Below, one piece after another: positions 1 to 8,720 of a DNA stretch of 64,000 nt (positions are counted from its first letter, which is position 1; the number at the start of each line of letters is the position of its first letter). The stretch covers positions 369,089-433,088 of the forward strand of contig JAWLHE010000004.1 of NCBI GenBank assembly GCA_041690495.1, read 5' to 3'. Source of the stretch: DATAAP01 sp041690495. Lineage in GTDB: Bacteria > Pseudomonadota > Alphaproteobacteria > CACIAM-22H2. The notes below the pieces were generated by a model. It had not been told where the DNA came from and searched no databases. It was given only the letters and a program-made list of their open reading frames with translations. Made by a program: the position numbers and the translations under genes.

Positions 1-160
1 ACCTGGGAATGCCAAGCTGCCGTGCGCAGGCCTCGGCACGATCGGACTCGCGCGAAGCGATTGCATCGATCCGGCTCAGCGAGCCCTGCTGCATAGCCGG
101 AATGGTGCGCTCGACAGCCATTTTCGAGACGCCGAGCACGCCCCATGACACCTTGTCCAT
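1..160 (-). CDS. Gfo/Idh/MocA-type oxidoreductase, N-terminal part only
   Basis: The reverse strand opens with an ATG at 160 and reads MDKVSWGVLGVSKMAVERTI, then a segment rich in small residues, running off the left edge after about 53 codons. The pattern WGVLG-x-S/A-x-x-A-x-x-x-x-I-P-A-M is the first beta strand and glycine loop of the NAD(P)-binding Rossmann domain of Gfo/Idh/MocA dehydrogenases, which oxidise sugars, inositols or related polyols. Only the cofactor-binding start is visible, so the substrate cannot be assigned. A perfect palindrome lies 31 bp upstream of the start codon and is probably its operator. The second glycine position is a serine (VSKMA), which is common in this family. 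Confidence 0.8.
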   Translation of the reverse strand, partial: MDKVSWGVLGVSKMAVERTIPAMQQGSLSRIDAIASRESDRAEACARQLGIPR

Positions 161-190
161 TCGCCAGACCTCCCGTGCCAGCCGGCTGGT

Positions 191-206
191 TTTAGATCGA
201 TCTAAA
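191..206. promoter_or_regulatory. Perfect 16-bp palindromic operator (LacI-family style)
   Basis: TTTAGATCGATCTAAA is identical to its own reverse complement and has a central CG, the hallmark of LacI/GalR-family operators. It sits in the 126-bp intergenic region between the leftward Gfo/Idh gene (start 160) and the rightward cyclase gene (start 287), closer to the former. Control of the oxidoreductase gene by a LacI-type sugar repressor is inference from site form and position; no such repressor gene is in the window. Confidence 0.65.
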
Positions 207-286
207 GGCTAGCCTGTCGCAGCGCGGACGGTCAATCATCAGCGGTCCACGGTCGCGAGAGAAAGCGGGTTCTGTTAAGGACGGGC

Positions 287-2563
287 ATGGGAGGCATGAT
301 GGGGAACGGACCGGAGGGCGCCGCGGACGATCCACGCAAGGCCGAACTGGCGCCTGCCTCCGCCGGCGCCGATATGCTCGCGCTGCTCACCAGTGTGCTT
401 GAGCACGCCGACCAGGGCATTGCGGTCTATGACGCGGCATATGTGCTGCGTTGCTGCAATGCGCGCTATGCAGCCCTGCTCGGCCTGCCGGCGGCCTCGC
501 TACGGCCGGGCGAGACGAAGCTCCCGGACATCCTGCGGCGGCTTGCGGCTCGCGGCGACTATGGCGACGGGGACTGCGAGGCGCTGGCGGTCGTGCGCTT
601 TGCGATGATGCGCTCGGGTGCCGAGCAACGCTACGAACGCCGCATGCCGGACGGGAAATGGGTGCAGTTCAATCGCAACTCCCTCCCGGGCGGCGGCCTG
701 GTCGTAACGCTCACCGACGTTACGGCGATCAAGGAAGCGGAGCAAACGTCGATCGCCTCGCGCGACGAGGCTATGCGAACGCGCCTTCAGCTGACCGCGG
801 CAATCGAATCAATATCGGAAGGATTCATCCTGTGGGATCGACAGGACAGGCTGGTGATGTTCAACACCCGCTACCGCGACGAATATTCCTTTGCGCCCGA
901 CCTCCTCACGCCGGGCATCTCCTTCGAGGCGATTCTGCGCGCCGGCATCGCGCGCGGCGCCGTACCGGTCGGCTATGATCCCGAGGAATGGGTCCGGGAC
1001 CGCCTCCGTCAGCACCTCAATCCGCCCGCGCCCTATGTCGTCGAGCGGCGCGACGGGCGCTCGGTCCTGATCACCGAATATCGCACGCATGATGGCGGCA
1101 TCGTCGGGATCCGGACCGACGTGACACTGATCAAGGACAGCGAACGCGCAGCGCGCGAGGCGCGCCAGCGGCTGATCGACGCGATTGAGGCAATTCCGCA
1201 GGGCTTCGCCATTTTCGACCCGGACGATCGCCTCGTCCTGTTCAACCGGCAGTACAAGGAGCGCTATTCGCTGGTGCCCGATATGGTGCGCCCCGGCGTG
1301 AAGTACGAAGAACTACCTCGCGAGATCGCGCGCCGCGGCCTTCTCAGTATCCCGCCCGACCAGCACGAGGCCTGGATCGCGGAGCGGGTGGCTCTCCACC
1401 GCGAGGGCAAGCGCAAGCTTCTGGATCAGAGGAAAGGGCGCTGGATCGCGATCGAGGAATCGCGGACCGCGAGCGGATATATCGTCGTCATTCATACCGA
1501 CGTAACCGAGTTGAAACACCGCGAGGAGGAAGCGCGGCGCAGCCGGCGCATGCTGCGCGGGGTCATCGACGCCGTGCCGGCGATCATCAGCGTGAAGGAC
1601 CGCGATTCGCGCTATGTGCTGATGAACCGGTTCCAGGGCGAGGTTTATGGCATCGAGCCGGGGGCGGCGATCGGCAAGACCAGTGCGGAAGTGGTCGGCT
1701 CCAATTACGGCGGCCAGTCCCAGGAACTGGACAAACGCGTGATCAGCGCCGGCACGGCGCTGCCCTGGGCGGAGCGCGACTTCATCACCCCGCATGGCAG
1801 GACGTATACCTGGCTCACGACCAAGGTCCCGCTCAAGGACGACAACGGGCGCGTCGAGAACGTGCTGACCGTAGCGCTCGATATCAGCGCGCTCAAGGCG
1901 ACGGAGCGCGCCCGCGCCAATCTCGCCCGCTATGTGGCGCCGACCATGGTCGATCTTCTTGCCGGCGCCGACGAGCCGTTCGGCCCCGCCCGCAGCCAGA
2001 GCATCGGCATATTGTTTGCCGACATGGTCGGCTTCACCCAGTTCGCCGCCGAAGCCTCCGCCGATCTCGTCTTCGCGCTGCTGCGTGACTTTCAGCGCCG
2101 GCTCGCCAAGCTCGTCTTCGCCTGGGGCGGCACGCTCGACAAGTTCACCGGCGACGGCATCATGGCCACATTCGGAACCCCCGCATCGACCGGCCGCGAT
2201 GCGGCCAATGCGTTGCAGTGCGCCCGCGCGATCGCCGTCGAGACTGCCGCACTCGACCGCGAGCGCCGCGCGCGCGGAGAACCGAGCCTGCGCGCGAGCG
2301 TCGGCGTGCACTGGGGGCCTGCATTGATGGGGAATATCGGCGACGAGAGCCGTCTGGAATTCGCCGTGGTCGGCGACACCGTGAACGTCGCCAGCCGGCT
2401 CGAAAGCCTGACGCGCGATCTCGCGGCCGACATCGTCGCCAGCGAAGCCGTCATAGAGCGTGCGGCAAGCGAAGGACTCGTTCTGACGGAGTTTGCTGCG
2501 CGCGGCGCGCAAACGCTGCGCGGGCGCGATGCGCCGGTCCCGGTCTGGACATTTACCGCGTGA
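287..2563 (+). CDS. Multi-PAS adenylate/guanylate cyclase (class III)
   Basis: A 758-residue soluble sensor enzyme. Four PAS-like repeats are visible, starting near residues 27, 168, 293 and 420. The first three share the wording AI-E-x-I-P/S-x-GF-x-I/L-x-D and FN-x-x-Y, and the fourth is a different PAS class (VPAIISVKDRDSRY). A class III cyclase domain follows from about residue 565. It has FADMVGFT and GDGIMATFG, which carry the two metal-binding aspartates, and a late VVGDTVNVASRLE segment. It should make cAMP or cGMP in response to a ligand or redox cue sensed by PAS. There are no transmembrane segments. The start is supported by AAGGA at 277-281, five bases before ATG 287; further ATGs lie at 296 and 299. 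Substrate choice (ATP or GTP) cannot be decided by eye. Confidence 0.9.
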   Translation: MGGMMGNGPEGAADDPRKAELAPASAGADMLALLTSVLEHADQGIAVYDAAYVLRCCNARYAALLGLPAASLRPGETKLPDILRRLAARGDYGDGDCEALAVVRFAMMRSGAEQRYERRMPDGKWVQFNRNSLPGGGLVVTLTDVTAIKEAEQTSIASRDEAMRTRLQLTAAIESISEGFILWDRQDRLVMFNTRYRDEYSFAPDLLTPGISFEAILRAGIARGAVPVGYDPEEWVRDRLRQHLNPPAPYVVERRDGRSVLITEYRTHDGGIVGIRTDVTLIKDSERAAREARQRLIDAIEAIPQGFAIFDPDDRLVLFNRQYKERYSLVPDMVRPGVKYEELPREIARRGLLSIPPDQHEAWIAERVALHREGKRKLLDQRKGRWIAIEESRTASGYIVVIHTDVTELKHREEEARRSRRMLRGVIDAVPAIISVKDRDSRYVLMNRFQGEVYGIEPGAAIGKTSAEVVGSNYGGQSQELDKRVISAGTALPWAERDFITPHGRTYTWLTTKVPLKDDNGRVENVLTVALDISALKATERARANLARYVAPTMVDLLAGADEPFGPARSQSIGILFADMVGFTQFAAEASADLVFALLRDFQRRLAKLVFAWGGTLDKFTGDGIMATFGTPASTGRDAANALQCARAIAVETAALDRERRARGEPSLRASVGVHWGPALMGNIGDESRLEFAVVGDTVNVASRLESLTRDLAADIVASEAVIERAASEGLVLTEFAARGAQTLRGRDAPVPVWTFTA

Positions 2564-2654
2564 CACGGTCAAGGAACGGTGAAGGCTGGTAAATCCCTCC
2601 GCGCCGTTGGGCGAGTGCATGGAACTGCACTTTCCGGACGGACGTTGCCGCGGC

Positions 2655-3002
2655 ATGTGTGGAGGTCCGATCATATTCCTTCGCCTCGTCACGGCCGCGC
2701 TGCCCGCAGCGTTTGTCCTGGTAGCCGGTTCTGCATTCGGACAGCCGAGCGAACCGGCAAGCGAGATTCCCGCGGCCACGCCGCGCGACGAACAGATCGA
2801 CAAGATTCGCGAGCGTGAGCGAACCGGTATCGACCCGGATGTCGCGACCGGCACCATCGGCACGACCGGGCGCGGCAGCGCATCGGGCGCCGCCGACAGC
2901 GCCCCCGCCAAGGGCGGCCACGGCACCGGCGAGGACGCCATGTCGGAGCCGTCGGGTCCTGCAAGCGCGGAGCGCCGGCCCGGCACGGCCACCGCCCAAT
3001 AG
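2655..3002 (+). CDS. Small secreted low-complexity protein, unknown function
   Basis: From ATG 2655 the product is 115 residues. It opens with a signal-peptide-like stretch (LRLVTAALPAAFVLVAGSAFGQ) ending in an AFG-Q type cleavage site, followed by a mature region rich in Gly, Ala, Ser, Pro and Thr with a short charged segment (RDEQIDKIRERERTG). No domain is recognised. An in-frame ATG at 2619 and a TTG at 2607 would add residues before the signal sequence, and no start has a strong ribosome site. The signal peptide and codon use favour a real gene over chance, but it could be poorly expressed or spurious. Confidence 0.5.
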   Translation: MCGGPIIFLRLVTAALPAAFVLVAGSAFGQPSEPASEIPAATPRDEQIDKIRERERTGIDPDVATGTIGTTGRGSASGAADSAPAKGGHGTGEDAMSEPSGPASAERRPGTATAQ

Positions 3003-3154
3003 TCCGCCGCACCGCTCGCGGCGACACCTCCGCCCGTGGCGCATCATGCGCCCCGGAGCACGCAAGACGCTGCCCACTCGCCACTTGGCCGCGCCGCACC
3101 GTCCTAGGATAATCGCCGGACGTGACGGCTGTTCACGACACGGAGACTCCGCGC

Positions 3155-3679
3155 ATGGAACTCTATTCCCCGCCTTTCAATTTCGGCCGTTGGATCGACG
3201 AGCATCAGCATTTGCTGCAGCCGCCGGTCGGAAACGTGCAGGTCTGGCAGGACACCGATTTCATCGTGACGGTCGTCGGCGGCCCCAACCAGCGCGCGGA
3301 TTATCACGATGACCCGCTCGAGGAGTTCTTCTTTCAGATGCGCGGCAATATGACGTTGCGCATTCTCGAAAACGGTCGTCCGCGTGACATCCCGATCCGT
3401 GAAGGAGATGTCTTCCTGCTACCGCCGCATGTCCGTCATTCCCCGCAGCGGCCGGAGCCGGGCAGCGCCGGGCTCGTGATCGAGCGACAGCGTCCCGAAG
3501 GGCTCAAGGATGGCTTCGAGTGGTATTGCCCGTCTTGCAACGGCTTGGTCCACCGCGTTGAGGTGCAGCTCAAGAGCATCGTCAGGGACCTGCCGCCGCT
3601 CTTCGATCAGTTCTACGCGAGCAGAGACAAGCGCACCTGCAATGCCTGCGGCGCGATTCATCCCGGCAAGGGCGCATGA
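3155..3679 (+). CDS. nbaC: 3-hydroxyanthranilate 3,4-dioxygenase
   Basis: This cupin-fold Fe(II) dioxygenase opens the ring of 3-hydroxyanthranilate to 2-amino-3-carboxymuconate semialdehyde in the kynurenine / 2-nitrobenzoate route. From ATG 3155 it is 174 residues, the same length as characterised bacterial enzymes. Expected iron ligands are His51, Glu57 and His95, in YHDDPLEE and LPPHVRH. Two C-terminal CxxC pairs (CPSC, CNAC) form the rubredoxin-like second metal site. A GTG at 3122 would add 11 residues, but GGAG about nine bases before 3155 and the family length favour 3155. The stop overlaps the next gene by four bases, so the two are translationally coupled. Confidence 0.95.
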   Translation: MELYSPPFNFGRWIDEHQHLLQPPVGNVQVWQDTDFIVTVVGGPNQRADYHDDPLEEFFFQMRGNMTLRILENGRPRDIPIREGDVFLLPPHVRHSPQRPEPGSAGLVIERQRPEGLKDGFEWYCPSCNGLVHRVEVQLKSIVRDLPPLFDQFYASRDKRTCNACGAIHPGKGA

Positions 3680-4698
3680 TCACCGTCGACATTCACAGCC
3701 ATTTCTTTCCCAAGAGCTGGCCCAACCTCGCCGAGCGCTTCGGCACGCCCGATTGGCCCTGGCTGAAGCACACCGCGCCGGGCAAAGCGATGGTCATGGT
3801 CGGCGATCGTGCATTCCGGCCGATCTACGACGCCTGCTGGGATCCGGACGTGCGCCTGCGGGAAATGGATGCGCAGGGCGTCGACCTGCAGGTGATTTGC
3901 GCGACGCCGGTGCTCTTCGCCTATATGCGTCCCGCCGCCCAGGCGCTTGACTGTGCACGCCTGTTCAACGATGCAGCGCTCGATCTCTGCGAGCGCGGGC
4001 GAGGCCGGCTCAAGGCGCTCGCCCAGGTGCCCCTGCAGGACGTCGATCTGGCCTGCAGGGAGGCGAGCCGGGCGATGGCGGAGGGCCATCTCGGCGTGCA
4101 GATCGGCAATCACGTCGGCGACAGCGATCTCGACGACGAGCGGTTGATCGCGTTTCTGCAGCATTGCGCCGGGATCGACGCTTTCGTCCTGGTCCATCCC
4201 TGGGACATGATGGGCGGCGGGCGGATGAAGAAATACATGCTGCCCTGGCTGGTCGCCATGCCGGCCGAGACGCAGCTGTCGATCCTGTCGCTCATCCTGT
4301 CCGGCGCGTTCGAGCGGCTGCCACGAAGCCTCAAACTGTGTTTCGCCCATGGCGGCGGCAGCTTCGCCTTTCTGCTCGGGCGCGCCGAAAATGCCTGGCA
4401 TCATCGCGACATCGTCCGCGAGGATTGCCCGCATCCTCCGTCGCACTATGTCGATCGGTTCATGGTCGATTCGGCGGTTTTCGATTCGCGCGCACTCGGC
4501 CTTCTGGTCGAGGTCATGGGCGCCGACCGCGTACTGCTCGGCTCGGACTACCCGTTTCCGCTCGGCGAGAAGCAAATCGGCAAGCTCGTGCGCGAGCATC
4601 CCGCGCTCGGGCACGACGCAAAGCGCAAGATCCTGGGCGGCAATGCCGCGCGGCTCATTGGCATCGCGGACAGCGCGGTGAACCCCGACGTATCGTGA
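3676..4698 (+). CDS. nbaD: 2-amino-3-carboxymuconate-6-semialdehyde decarboxylase (ACMSD)
   Basis: An amidohydrolase-fold zinc enzyme of 340 residues that decarboxylates the product of the preceding dioxygenase, steering carbon to 2-aminomuconate semialdehyde and away from quinolinate. Metal ligands are visible: His7 and His9 (DIHSH), a histidine in HPWDMMGGG, one in FAHGGGSF, and the aspartate in LLGSDYPFPLGE. Its ATG overlaps the dioxygenase stop as ATGA, a typical coupled pair. The downstream aminomuconate genes (dehydrogenase, deaminase) and the upstream kynureninase or hydroxylase genes are not next to it, so the pathway is completed elsewhere or the pair has a detoxifying role. Confidence 0.95.
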   Translation: MITVDIHSHFFPKSWPNLAERFGTPDWPWLKHTAPGKAMVMVGDRAFRPIYDACWDPDVRLREMDAQGVDLQVICATPVLFAYMRPAAQALDCARLFNDAALDLCERGRGRLKALAQVPLQDVDLACREASRAMAEGHLGVQIGNHVGDSDLDDERLIAFLQHCAGIDAFVLVHPWDMMGGGRMKKYMLPWLVAMPAETQLSILSLILSGAFERLPRSLKLCFAHGGGSFAFLLGRAENAWHHRDIVREDCPHPPSHYVDRFMVDSAVFDSRALGLLVEVMGADRVLLGSDYPFPLGEKQIGKLVREHPALGHDAKRKILGGNAARLIGIADSAVNPDVS

Positions 4699-4768
4699 TT
4701 TCCACAGCCGCAGCAGTGCGATAGAGTCGCTTTGTGGCGACGTCCCCACCGACACGCGAGGGCCCCGC

Positions 4769-5497
4769 ATGGTGAGGTGGCGCAGATTGGCTTCAGTCCT
4801 CCTGATCGCCTTGGCCTTCGCGCGACCGGTCGGCGCGGAAACCGTCGATTTACAGCTCGTCCTTGCGGCGGACGTCTCACGCAGCGTCGACGAGGGCGAA
4901 TTCCAGCTGCAACGTCAAGGCTACGCCGCCGCCTTCCAGGACCCGCGCGTGCTGCGCGCCATCCGCTCGGGCCAGACCGGAAAGATCGCCGTGTGCTACG
5001 TCGAATGGTCCGGAACGGAATCGATGGCGGTCATCGCCGACTGGACCGTGATCGGCGATGACGAGACCGCCGGTGCCTTCGCCGAGGCAATCCTTGCGCC
5101 GCAGCGGCCGTTCGCGAACCGCACCGCGATCGGCGCCGCCGTGGGCTTTGCGATGGCGCAGTTCGAGCGCAGCGGCGTCGATAGCCTGCGCCGCACCATC
5201 GACGTTTCCGGCGACGGCACGAACACGAATGGACCTCAGCCGGTTCTCATGCGCGATATTGCGGTCGGCGAGGGCGTCACGATCAACGGTCTCGTGATCC
5301 TCAGTCCCGAACCGATGCCCTGGAACCCGCATCACACGCATCCGCCCGAAGGACTGGAAAGCTATTACCGCGAGAATGTCGTCGGCGGCCCGGGAGCCTT
5401 CGTCATGGTGGTCGACGACTTCACCTCGTTCGCCTATGCGATTTCCAACAAGCTGATCCGCGAAATCGCCGCACTCGGTCAGCCGGGCGACCGCTGA
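4769..5497 (+). CDS. Secreted DUF1194 (von Willebrand A-like) protein
   Basis: A 242-residue protein with an N-terminal signal peptide (LASVLLIALAFARPVGA-ET) and a DUF1194 domain, an alphaproteobacterial VWA-like family. The metal-ion-dependent adhesion motif D-x-S-x-S is seen as AADVSRSVDEGEF near residue 35, and a later IDVSGDGTNTNG fits the second loop of the fold. Function is not established for the family; a periplasmic or surface binding role is inferred from the fold. It stands alone between the ACMSD gene and the convergent transporter operon. Confidence 0.85.
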   Translation: MVRWRRLASVLLIALAFARPVGAETVDLQLVLAADVSRSVDEGEFQLQRQGYAAAFQDPRVLRAIRSGQTGKIAVCYVEWSGTESMAVIADWTVIGDDETAGAFAEAILAPQRPFANRTAIGAAVGFAMAQFERSGVDSLRRTIDVSGDGTNTNGPQPVLMRDIAVGEGVTINGLVILSPEPMPWNPHHTHPPEGLESYYRENVVGGPGAFVMVVDDFTSFAYAISNKLIREIAALGQPGDR

Positions 5498-5539
5498 CGG
5501 GCACCGGATCCAGGCGACGCGGATTCGACGGCAGGCGAC

Positions 5540-7045
5540 TCAGCTCTCCTCCTGGAAGGCCGCTTCGCGCGTCTTGCGCACGGACGGGCTCAGAACCAGA
5601 ACCAGGGCGATCACAGCGATTACCAGCATCGCCGCGCTGATCGGGCGCGTGACGAACACCGTAAAATCGCCGCGAGCGAGCACCAACGCGCGGCGCAGGT
5701 TCTCCTCCATCATCGGGCCGAGAATGAAGCCGAGCATCAAGGGGGCCGGTTCGCATTCGAGCTTGGAGAGCAGATAGCCGAGCACGCCGAATATGGCGAT
5801 GAGATAGACATCGAAGCCGCTGTTGTTGACACTGAATACGCCGATCGCGCTGAACACCAGGATGATCGGGAACAGCAGATGATAGGGAAGGGTCAGCAGC
5901 CGCACCCACATCCCGATCAACGGCAGGTTGAGGACGACGAGGAAGAAGTTTCCGATCCACATCGAAACGATGACGCCCCAGAACAGCGCCGGCTGCTCCG
6001 TGATCACCGACGGCCCTGGCTTGATGCCCTGGATGATCATCGCGCCGATCATCAGCGCCATGACCGGGTTCGAGGGTATGCCGAGGGTGAGCATCGGAAT
6101 GAACGAGGTCTGCGCGCCGGCATTGTTTGCCGATTCCGGCCCGGCCACGCCCTCTATGGCCCCCTTGCCGAACCGCTCCGGCGTCCGGGATACCTTCTTT
6201 TCCATCGAGTACGATGCGAAGGAGGACAGCATTGCACCGCCGCCCGGCAGGATCCCGAGCGCCGACCCCAGGATCGTACCGCGAAGGATGGGCGCCAACA
6301 TACGCTTGAAATCCTCCATGGTCGGCAGCAGCCCGGTCACCTTGCGTACCAGCACCGCGCGCTCGTGTTCGTCCTCCAGATTACGGATGATCTCGCCGAG
6401 GCCGAACATGCCCATTGCGACGATGACGAAGCTGATGCCTTCGGCCAGCTCGGGGAAGCCGAGCGTGAAGCGATGCCTGCCGGTTTCGACGTCGGCGCCG
6501 ACCAGGCCGAGCAGCAGCCCCAGTACGATCATGCCGATCGCCTTGAGCAGCGAGCCGTGCGCCAGTACGACCGAGGCGACGAGACCGACGACCATGAGCG
6601 AGAAATACTCGGCTGGTCCGAATTTCAGGGCCACCTCGGCGAGCGGGGGCGCGAACATCGCGAGCAGGAAGGTTGCGACCGTGCCGGCAAAGAACGAGCC
6701 GAGCGCCGCTGTCGCCAGCGCGGCACCGGCGCGGCCCTGCCGCGCCATCTGGTAGCCGTCGAGCGCCGTCACCACCGACGCGGATTCGCCGGGCAGGTTG
6801 ATCAGGATGGCGGTGGTCGAGCCGCCGTACTGGGCGCCGTAATAAATGCCGGCCAGCATGATGAGGGCCGAGATCGGCGGCAGCGCGAAGGTCGCCGGCA
6901 GCAGCATGGCGATCGTCGCCGTGGGGCCCAGCCCCGGCAGGACGCCGATCAAGGTGCCGAGGAGAACGCCGCCGAAACAATAGAACAGGTTGATCGGCGT
7001 GATCGCCGTGTCGAAACCGAGCGCGAGGCTGGCGATAAGGTCCAT
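5540..7045 (-). CDS. tctA: Tripartite tricarboxylate transporter, large membrane subunit TctA
   Basis: A 501-residue integral membrane protein of the TctA family with about twelve hydrophobic segments. Family signatures include GVLPGLGPTATIAMLLP near residue 38 and a second copy-like LGILPGGGAMLSSF near residue 260, reflecting the internal repeat, plus YGGSTTAILINLPGES. It forms the secondary transport channel with TctB and takes substrate from the periplasmic Bug protein. AGGAG lies just before ATG 7045. It is the last gene of the leftward order tctC-tctB-tctA. Substrate (citrate-like or other carboxylate) is not evident. Confidence 0.95.
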   Translation of the reverse strand: MDLIASLALGFDTAITPINLFYCFGGVLLGTLIGVLPGLGPTATIAMLLPATFALPPISALIMLAGIYYGAQYGGSTTAILINLPGESASVVTALDGYQMARQGRAGAALATAALGSFFAGTVATFLLAMFAPPLAEVALKFGPAEYFSLMVVGLVASVVLAHGSLLKAIGMIVLGLLLGLVGADVETGRHRFTLGFPELAEGISFVIVAMGMFGLGEIIRNLEDEHERAVLVRKVTGLLPTMEDFKRMLAPILRGTILGSALGILPGGGAMLSSFASYSMEKKVSRTPERFGKGAIEGVAGPESANNAGAQTSFIPMLTLGIPSNPVMALMIGAMIIQGIKPGPSVITEQPALFWGVIVSMWIGNFFLVVLNLPLIGMWVRLLTLPYHLLFPIILVFSAIGVFSVNNSGFDVYLIAIFGVLGYLLSKLECEPAPLMLGFILGPMMEENLRRALVLARGDFTVFVTRPISAAMLVIAVIALVLVLSPSVRKTREAAFQEES

Positions 7046-7057
7046 CGGATCAGCTCC

Positions 7058-7519
7058 TCAGCCGCCCAGGATCGGCCCGATCACCGGGATCGGCAGGCCG
7101 AGGCCGTAGACGAAAACGGCTACGCAAAATACGGCCATTGCGACGGCCAGCAGGGCCGCTCGCCGCCAGGCAAAGTGGACGCTGGCGTAGGAGCTGATCA
7201 TGACCAGAAGGATGATGCTGCCGACCATGCCGACGTCGCGAATCAGCAGGCCGAACAGAACCGCGGCGAGGAAGACCAGCGCCATGGGCTTGAGCGCGAA
7301 TCCGCTGAGCCGGCTTCCATGGCCGAAGAACGAACGGATCGCGGCCGCGAGGCCGATCAGCATGAGCACGCAACTGAGGATGGTCGGGAAATAGGCGGGC
7401 CCCATCCGCCGCGCCGACCCCATCGGATAGTCCTGAGCGAACAGGAAAAACGCCAGCCCGAAGCCGATGAAGGCGATTCCGGTCCAGAAGTCCTTTGGAT
7501 TGCGGATGATGGCTGGCAT
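7058..7519 (-). CDS. tctB: Tripartite tricarboxylate transporter, small membrane subunit TctB
   Basis: A 153-residue four-helix membrane protein. Hydrophobic spans are visible from GIAFIGFGLAFFLFAQ, through LSCVLMLIGLAAA and LVFLAAVLFGLLI, to the C-terminal FCVAVFVYGLGLPIPV. The motif YPMGSARRMGPAYFP is characteristic of TctB. GGGGGAG lies immediately upstream of ATG 7519; a longer reading from 7576 would add 19 residues without a good site and is not preferred. It lies 12 bp before tctA, consistent with one operon. Confidence 0.93.
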   Translation of the reverse strand: MPAIIRNPKDFWTGIAFIGFGLAFFLFAQDYPMGSARRMGPAYFPTILSCVLMLIGLAAAIRSFFGHGSRLSGFALKPMALVFLAAVLFGLLIRDVGMVGSIILLVMISSYASVHFAWRRAALLAVAMAVFCVAVFVYGLGLPIPVIGPILGG

Positions 7520-7718
7520 GCTCTCCCCCTGCCGGCTAATTGTCACCAGGCGTCCCGGCTCGCGAGGCGTGATCATGCCTCATCCGGTACGCCGCGAGAA
7601 CCATCGGAGCCGCGCCGAAGTCCACCGTTCCGGTCGCGGACTTCGCGTCTCGACGAAGCTCCGATGCGTGCCTGCCTCGCATCAATAAGCAGGCGCGAAA
7701 ATGCGCATGCGGAACCGG

Positions 7719-8720
7719 TCAATCCGCGTAGATCCCGGCCTTCTTGATGATCGGCGCCCACTTCGCGATTTCAGCCTCGAGATGAGCCTGGAGCGCAGCG
7801 GGCGTCGCCCGGTCCTTCTTTACCGGCTCCGTACCAAGTTCGGAGAAGCGCTGTTTCACGTTCCCGTCCTCGAGCGCCGACCGCAGTGCCTCGGCCAGCT
7901 TTTCGACGACCGGCCTCGGCGTGCCCTTGGGCGCGTAGAGTCCGTGCCACACACCCACCCGGAGGCCGGGCAGGCCCGCCTCCGCGCTGGTCGGCACATC
8001 CGGCAGCGACGGTACGCGCGTCGACGTGGTCACCGCGTAAACCTTGATTTTGCCCGCCTTTATCTGGCTGGCCGTGTTCGTCGTCTGGTCGCACATCAGG
8101 TCGACCTGACCGCCGAGCAGATCGTTCATGGCGGGACCGGTTCCGCGATAGGCAACGGTCGTGAGCTCGGTGCCGATGGCGCTCATGAACAGCATGCCGC
8201 ACAGATGCGACGCCGCACCGATGCCGGCATTGGCGTAGGAAACCTTATCCCTGTTCTTCTTGACGTACTCGACCAGCGAAGCCAGGTCGTCCGGCGGGAA
8301 GTCGGCCTTCGCCACCAGCGTCATCGGCACATCGGTGACGAGGCCGATCGGCGCAAAATCATTCACCGCATCGTAGGGTAACTCGCGGTAAAGCGTGGGA
8401 GCCGTGGACTGCCCGATGTGGTGCAGGAACACCGTATAGCCATCGGGCGCCGCTTTCGCCGCACGCGCAGCGCCCAACGTACCGCCCGCACCGCCGACAT
8501 TCTCTATGACGATCGTCCGGCCGAGCGTCTTGCTCATCGACTGACCGATCAGCCGCGCGACCGTATCTGTCGGGCCACCCGCAGCGAACGGTACGATCAT
8601 CGTGATCGACTTCGTCGGATAGCTCTGCGCCGCTGCCGGCACGGTCGCCGCGGCGGTGAGTGCAACGATGCCGGAAAGAAGTGCGGCCGCCGAACGCAGA
8701 GCCGAACGATGCTTCCGCAT
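7719..8720 (-). CDS. tctC: Bug-family periplasmic substrate-binding protein (TctC)
   Basis: A 333-residue extracytoplasmic receptor. The signal peptide (LRSAAALLSGIVALTAAATVPAAA-QSYP) is followed by the family opening YPTKSITMIVPFAAGGPTDTVARL. Later Bug signatures include VENVGGAGGTLGAA and ANAGIGAASHLCG. It should bind a carboxylate in the periplasm and deliver it to TctAB. A 199-bp gap separates it from tctB, so expression may be partly separate. Start at ATG 8720 is chosen because it places the charged n-region directly before the hydrophobic core; 8801 would add a non-signal extension. Confidence 0.93.
   Translation of the reverse strand: MRKHRSALRSAAALLSGIVALTAAATVPAAAQSYPTKSITMIVPFAAGGPTDTVARLIGQSMSKTLGRTIVIENVGGAGGTLGAARAAKAAPDGYTVFLHHIGQSTAPTLYRELPYDAVNDFAPIGLVTDVPMTLVAKADFPPDDLASLVEYVKKNRDKVSYANAGIGAASHLCGMLFMSAIGTELTTVAYRGTGPAMNDLLGGQVDLMCDQTTNTASQIKAGKIKVYAVTTSTRVPSLPDVPTSAEAGLPGLRVGVWHGLYAPKGTPRPVVEKLAEALRSALEDGNVKQRFSELGTEPVKKDRATPAALQAHLEAEIAKWAPIIKKAGIYAD

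Noticed and set aside
1313..2992. 559-codon minus-strand open frame
   Set aside because: It is antisense to the cyclase gene, including its catalytic domain; no domain in its product.
5879..7747. 622-codon plus-strand open frame
   Set aside because: It lies opposite tctA and tctB, which have clear membrane-protein homology; its product is His/Arg/Asp-rich with no domain, a usual shadow of GC-rich coding DNA.
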